DNA of 64,000 nt from assembly GCA_033002965.1 (NCBI GenBank), contig JAURVB010014595.1, positions 124,001 through 188,000 on the forward strand. The letters run 5' to 3'. Of the stretch, positions 61,668 to 64,000 are shown one piece after another; the stretch's first letter is position 1; the number at the start of each line of letters is the position of its first letter. The position numbers were made by a program, and so were the translations under genes. This stretch comes from Piper betle (Eukaryota; Streptophyta; Magnoliopsida; Piperales; Piperaceae). Under the pieces are notes generated by a model that searched no databases, was not told the origin of the DNA, and saw only the letters and a list, made by a program, of their open reading frames with translations.

Positions 61668-62010
61668 ATAACTCACCTAACCACCCCACTAAATGCATAA
61701 GGATCTTCAGTATGCAGTTGCTGCATCTCGAAGTCAAGAAATGGCAACCTCAACACGAGCATGAGGAGGAACTTGCCCAGCTACTTGTATCAAATCTAGT
61801 ACCTCATCAGTCCCATAATCTCCTTTAAACTCCGGAACTTCAAATTTCATTCGACTTTGCCACTATTTGCTATTGTCCAACAATGCTTGTAAATAATTCA
61901 CATTGAGAAAAGGATTATAAACTTGCTAGTCCGGAGGTGCCTGAAAAGTGGGCAGTGCCAAGGTATGAGGAACTAACTAAGGCGTCATGCCAATAGCATG
62001 GTTGCATAAA
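61668..62010 (-). pseudogene. gypsy gag middle fragment
   Basis: Reading minus, gag-like text such as LPTFQAPPD and VYNPFLNVNYLQALLDNSK appears with stops, between the GC-rich insertion on the right and the second LTR on the left. Confidence 0.55.
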
Positions 62011-62476
62011 TCGAATCGGAATCGGTCTAAATCGGACAGGAATCGGTTCAATTGAATCGGTCCAAATTAGTTTAATCAGTCATATATAATAATTTGACAA
62101 TTCATAATATAAATATATTAAAATTAGGTATTGATGTTATTTTGATATTATTTTGTGTATTATAGTTTATGATATTTTTAAATATTTTTAAAATTTTTTT
62201 AAAATTATTTAGAATTAATTATTATTTTTTACTCGAGTTAGACTCGAGTCAACTTTTAATTACGAGAATGCCACCCTCTGCTCTTTACCCCCAACTGCCG
62301 TCGGCGGCCCGGTCGGCGGCGAGTCTCGCGGCCACTGCACTGTCGGCCAGCCACACATCGGAGGCCCAGTTGCGAGGGAGGTGGCAATGTCGACAGCCCG
62401 GTCGGAGGAACAGTCGGCGACGATTCATGCGTCATAGAGACGATTCGGTCCGGCCACACGTCAGCGGCGACGTTGC

Positions 62477-62548
62477 GAGGTCGGCAGCCCGGGCGGCGGC
62501 GAGGTCGGCAGCCCGGGCGGCGGCGAGGACGGCAGCCTGGGCGGCAAC
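62477..62548. repeat. 24 bp GC-rich tandem repeat, three copies
   Basis: Units beginning GAGGTCGGCAGCCCGGGCGG start at 62477 and 62501, and a diverged third (GAGGACGGCAGCCTGGGCGG) at 62525. Confidence 0.9.
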
Positions 62549-62570
62549 AAGCCCGGAGTCGGGGACGCAC

Positions 62571-62630
62571 GGCGGAGGGCGGAAACAAGGCGGCGGAGGG
62601 CGGAAACAAGGCGGCGGAGGGCAAACGAGC
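62571..62630. repeat. 21 bp GC-rich tandem repeat
   Basis: GGCGGAGGGCGGAAACAAGG-type units at 62571 and 62592 and a shortened third at 62613. Confidence 0.9.
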
Positions 62631-62995
62631 GGCGGCGATGTGGGGGAGCGGGTTAATTTTAGGTTTTTAAAATCAAAATTACCATTTTACCCATGTTTAA
62701 ATAATTTAATAAATATTATACTTAGGGTATTTTAGTAATTTACCAAAAAACCGATTCTTCCCGATTCCGAATCGGAGTCAACTCGGCCGGAATCAGGGTG
62801 AATCGGGCGAGTTCGGCTCCGATTCGGGGCCGACTTGATTTGATACCTATTAAACACAAGAGACTGTGCAAAAGGTGCTTGTCTATTGTTCGGGCGCGGG
62901 TTCGTCCGCTGGTGCGGGTTAGAGTGTTCCCGCGTCGGGTTGGAAGGGTTCGGTGGGACCGAGGCGCCCTTGCCGCGCAAAGAGACAGCGGGATG

Positions 62996-63360
62996 AGACT
63001 AAAGAGTCACAAGTATCCAAGGGATGGCGATTTCCAATCCTAATTATTCATTTCCATAGACATATCATGCTTGAATGCATGAAAATTGCAACTGCAATGC
63101 TGCTTCAACTTCAGAAGGGAAAGATTGTCTTCCTCCTCTGGATTGCAATAACTCCTCCAAGGCGTCTCCTTCAATGGCGTCCTTAGTTGCAGCAGGGTGT
63201 ATTTCAGCAATTCCTTCTTCAAGTCTCCTTCAATTCAGCAAACATAGGTGTCCTCCTCCTAGCAGCAACATCAACCTTCAATGGCGACTTTAATTGCAGC
63301 AGGGTGGATTTCAACAACTCCTTTAATCAGCAAGACAGCAACATGACATTTCCTTCCCCT
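62996..63360. other. Unassigned region with imperfect internal repeats
   Basis: Segments containing TTCAATGGCG, GTTGCAGCAGGGTG/ATTGCAGCAGGGTG and GTCCTCCTCCTAGCAGCAAC recur with changes. No gene recognised. It could be the leader or LTR side of the gypsy remnant. Confidence 0.4.
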
Positions 63361-63374
63361 TGCTTCTTCTCCAG

Positions 63375-63525
63375 TGGCAGCAACAAGCAAGGATGGAGGA
63401 GTAGGGCGTCCTCCTCCTAGCAGCAACAAGCAAGGATGGAGGCAATGGCAGCAACAAGCAAGGATGGAGGCAATGGCAGCAACAAGCAAGGATGGAGGAG
63501 TAGGGCATCCTCCTCCTAGCAGCAG
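63375..63525. repeat. Compound minisatellite (AGCAAGGATGGAGG type)
   Basis: GCAACAAGCAAGGATGGAGG occurs four times, alternately followed by CAATGGCA or by AGTAGGGC(G/A)TCCTCCTCC, giving a mixed 28/48 bp periodicity. Confidence 0.9.
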
Positions 63526-63639
63526 CAGCCTGGGCGTGGAACACCGTTTTCCAGCCCCTCCCTCCCTCTCATCCTGCAATGGCGTCCTTATTTATAGTAA
63601 GCGAACAGCAACTTCGTCTTCCTCAATGCAATGAGTTTG

Positions 63640-63920
63640 TGACTTTGTCTTCTCCAATGCAATACTTCGTCTTCTCTAATGCAATACTTCGTCTTCTCAA
63701 TGCAATACTTCTTCTTCTCAATGCAATGCTTCGTCTTCTCAATGCAATGACTTCGTCTTCTCAGTGCAATGACTTCGTCTTCTCAGTGCAATGACTTCGT
63801 CTTCTCAGTGCAATGACTTCGTCTTCTCAGTGCAATGACTTCGTCTTCTCAATGCAATGACTTCGTCTTCCTCCACTTCGTCTTCTTCAATGGCAGCAAT
63901 GACTTCGTCTTCCTCCACTT
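63640..63920. repeat. 22 bp minisatellite (CTTCGTCTTCTCA core)
   Basis: About ten copies of a 22 bp unit with core CTTCGTCTTCTCA followed by (A/G)TGCAATGA. The central copies (63755-63865) are almost identical. The left copies have ATA in place of TGA, and the right end changes to CTTCGTCTTCCTCCA. Confidence 0.93.
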
Positions 63921-64000
63921 CGTCAATCTCGTGGACCCCTTTCCCTCCTTCCGAATAAATCCCACGTATCTCATTTCTATTAAATTAGGCATAACCACGG

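Larger units (their letters stand above)
62015..62838. mobile_element. GC-rich non-autonomous element inserted in gag
   Basis: The left end (TTGCATAAATCGAATCGGAA) and the right end read inward on the other strand (ATCAAATCAAGTCGGCC) form an imperfect inverted repeat with core AAATCnAnTCGG. On either side gag continues (..AQSLVFN on the right and IGMTP on the left), so the block interrupts coding sequence. The interior has AT-rich arms, GAATCGG-type repeats, and a GC-rich centre (62270-62640) with two tandem arrays. A clean target-site duplication could not be settled. Confidence 0.6.
57100..62995 (-). mobile_element. Decayed Ty3/gypsy retrotransposon with internal deletions and nested insertions
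   Basis: Minus-strand order from right to left: gag pieces (62840-62995, 61668-62010, 58800-59343), protease (58292-58723), a short RT tail with RNase H (57800-58276), and an integrase C-terminal piece (about 57560-57800). Sequence further left (57100-57460) could be LTR, but clear ends are not seen. The element has stops and frame shifts. The RT palm and the integrase core are gone. A second LTR (59344-61667) and a GC-rich element (62015-62838) sit inside gag. It cannot encode its own mobilisation. Confidence 0.75.

Noticed and set aside
1..64000. A CRISPR, phage, toxin-antitoxin or bacterial gene cluster
   Set aside because: The window is eukaryotic plant DNA. The only regular short-unit repeats are minisatellites without spacer structure, and no bacterial-type gene set was seen.

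Overview
This is a plant nuclear window, most likely from a non-grass monocot. The signs are spliced genes with GT..AG introns, very GC-rich first exons (alpha-glucosidase, F-box, CCCH genes) set in AT-rich introns and spacers, large Ty3/gypsy-type LTRs, hAT-like MITEs, and plant-only proteins (FAR1-related, MPH1, CIP111). I saw no rRNA, tRNA, CRISPR array or bacterial operon.

Layout: 512-2112 (-) is exon 1 of glucosidase II alpha, which runs off the left edge. 3588-6806 is a 3.2 kb solo LTR with a hAT-type MITE nested in it (4328-4895). 8437-10552 (-) is a decayed FAR1-RELATED SEQUENCE gene. 14180-16188 (+) is an amino acid permease with a TATA box and a 5'UTR intron. About 17405-18209 (+) is a truncated farnesylcysteine lyase copy. 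18945-30843 (-) is a 21-exon SCY1-like pseudokinase gene with a MITE in intron 4. 33253-35171 (-) is an F-box gene. 36801-37453 (-) is a chimera of a dUTPase fragment (intron kept) joined in frame to the 3' part of a TCHQD-type glutathione S-transferase. 38791-45239 (-) is a five-finger CCCH protein gene, divergent from 46117-53764 (+), a CIP111-like double AAA ATPase. 54771-56189 (-) is the photosystem II protection protein MPH1. From about 57.1 kb on lies a deleted Ty3/gypsy element interrupted by a second solo LTR (59344-61667) and a GC-rich insertion; the window ends in minisatellites.

The genes are unrelated housekeeping and regulatory genes: ER glycoprotein folding, amino acid uptake, Golgi/vesicle traffic, ubiquitin ligase adaptor, RNA binding, AAA unfoldase and thylakoid function. 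I see no co-functional cluster.

A recurring anomaly is that nearly every conserved gene has one or more single-base frame breaks, mostly at short homopolymers, with good family similarity in a new frame on each side. This looks more like uncorrected indels in the assembly than mass pseudogenisation, so the ORFs are often split although the genes are probably intact. I found no convincing new biological system. The most unusual objects are the dUTPase/GST chimera and the nested solo LTRs with readable target-site duplications.
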